From Leucobacter sp. OLIS6 (lineage in GTDB: Bacteria; Actinomycetota; Actinomycetes; Actinomycetales; Microbacteriaceae): 64,000 nucleotides of DNA. The stretch is taken from contig NZ_MRAV01000014.1 of the NCBI RefSeq assembly GCF_002752355.1, forward strand, positions 1 to 64,000. Direction: 5' to 3'. This document shows, piece by piece, positions 63,806-64,000 of this stretch. The position numbers were made by a program, and so were the translations under genes. The first letter of the stretch is position 1; each line of letters begins with the position of its first letter. The notes beneath the pieces are model-generated. The model was given only the letters and a program-made list of their open reading frames with translations, did no database searches and had not been told where the DNA came from.

Positions 63806-64000
63806 ATGACCGCAGCCCCGCGTACCGCGCAGTTCGAGCGCGCCACGAGTGAGTCCCAGATCGCCCTGAACGTCAACCTCGACGGTTCCGGCGACGCCGA
63901 CGTGTCGACCGGCGTGCCGTTCTTCGACCACATGCTGACCGCGTTCGCGCGCCACTCGCTCACCGACCTCACGGTGCGCGCCACGGGCGACACCCACATC
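63806..64000 (+). CDS. hisB: Imidazoleglycerol-phosphate dehydratase (3' end outside window)
   Basis: The first 65 codons are present. [50 protein letters not shown] (read in parts) is the standard HisB start, with FFDHML as the first metal-binding segment. It dehydrates imidazoleglycerol phosphate, the step before HisC. The window ends within the gene. Confidence 0.95.
   Translation, partial: MTAAPRTAQFERATSESQIALNVNLDGSGDADVSTGVPFFDHMLTAFARHSLTDLTVRATGDTHI

Overview
The window is high-GC (roughly 68-70 %) DNA from an actinobacterium, most consistent with Microbacteriaceae (Leucobacter-like). The basis is the conserved block pnp / M16 peptidase / dapB / thyA / dapA / rnj / ftsK / pgsA / cinA / clgR / DUF3046 / recA / recX / miaB / miaA / dapF / hflX, the actinobacterial LexA box TCGAAC-N4-GTTCGA, and many genes whose TAGACT/TAGCCT -10 box lies only 6-7 nt before the start codon, which suggests leaderless mRNAs. 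The genus is an inference. No rRNA, tRNA, CRISPR array, integrase or transposase gene was seen.

Layout. 1-3085 (minus): the first 1028 codons of a giant surface protein (signal peptide, a lower-GC N-terminal module, five Ig-like repeats, an Ala/Ser/Asn-rich repeat region and the start of a CWB2 cell-wall-binding domain). 3423-5970: pnp with a structured leader and a terminator. 6078-13727: an accessory block with a hypothetical gene, a HAD phosphatase / phnD-phnC-phnE-phnE / RpiR-regulator cassette, an unusual noncoding array of 19-bp units, and a thioredoxin-DUF4395 pair. 13786-17911: M16 peptidase, FAD oxidoreductase, dapB and a small membrane protein. 18109-22025: an APC permease, an exported hypothetical and an RluA-type pseudouridine synthase. 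22091-23527: thyA and a lower-GC folA. 23528-25231: a decaying intergenic island with simple repeats, two copies of a 57-bp palindromic element, and an AbiEi/DUF559-like gene broken by an in-frame TGA.

25232-37297: dapA and rnj, then a tightly coupled run of FemXAB, murJ and FemXAB genes that continues into jetABC (MksFEB-type condensin). The jetD/mksG nuclease gene usual in Wadjet loci is absent here. 37398-43694: ftsK with a LexA-like box, a Pro-rich membrane protein, pgsA, cinA, clgR and DUF3046. 43735-48412: recA with an SOS box, recX, miaB, miaA. 48474-54759: a GNAT protein, a deaminase, dapF, two paralogous DUF4190 proteins, a methyltransferase and hflX. 54895-59323: the operon metE / metE-like / metF. 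59331-61105 (minus): lipA and lipB. 61206-62581: divergent lexA and an SOS-controlled LysM protein of the ChiZ/DivS type. 62644-64000: hisC and the start of hisB.

Functional links. dapA, dapB and dapF (lysine/diaminopimelate), the Fem-MurJ-Fem cluster and the M16/LysM/CWB2 proteins bear on the cell wall. thyA, folA, metE and metF form the one-carbon set. recA, lexA, the LysM gene and ftsK share a LexA-type box, so they form a plausible local SOS regulon. Functions rest on motifs and gene order read by eye; no database search was run.
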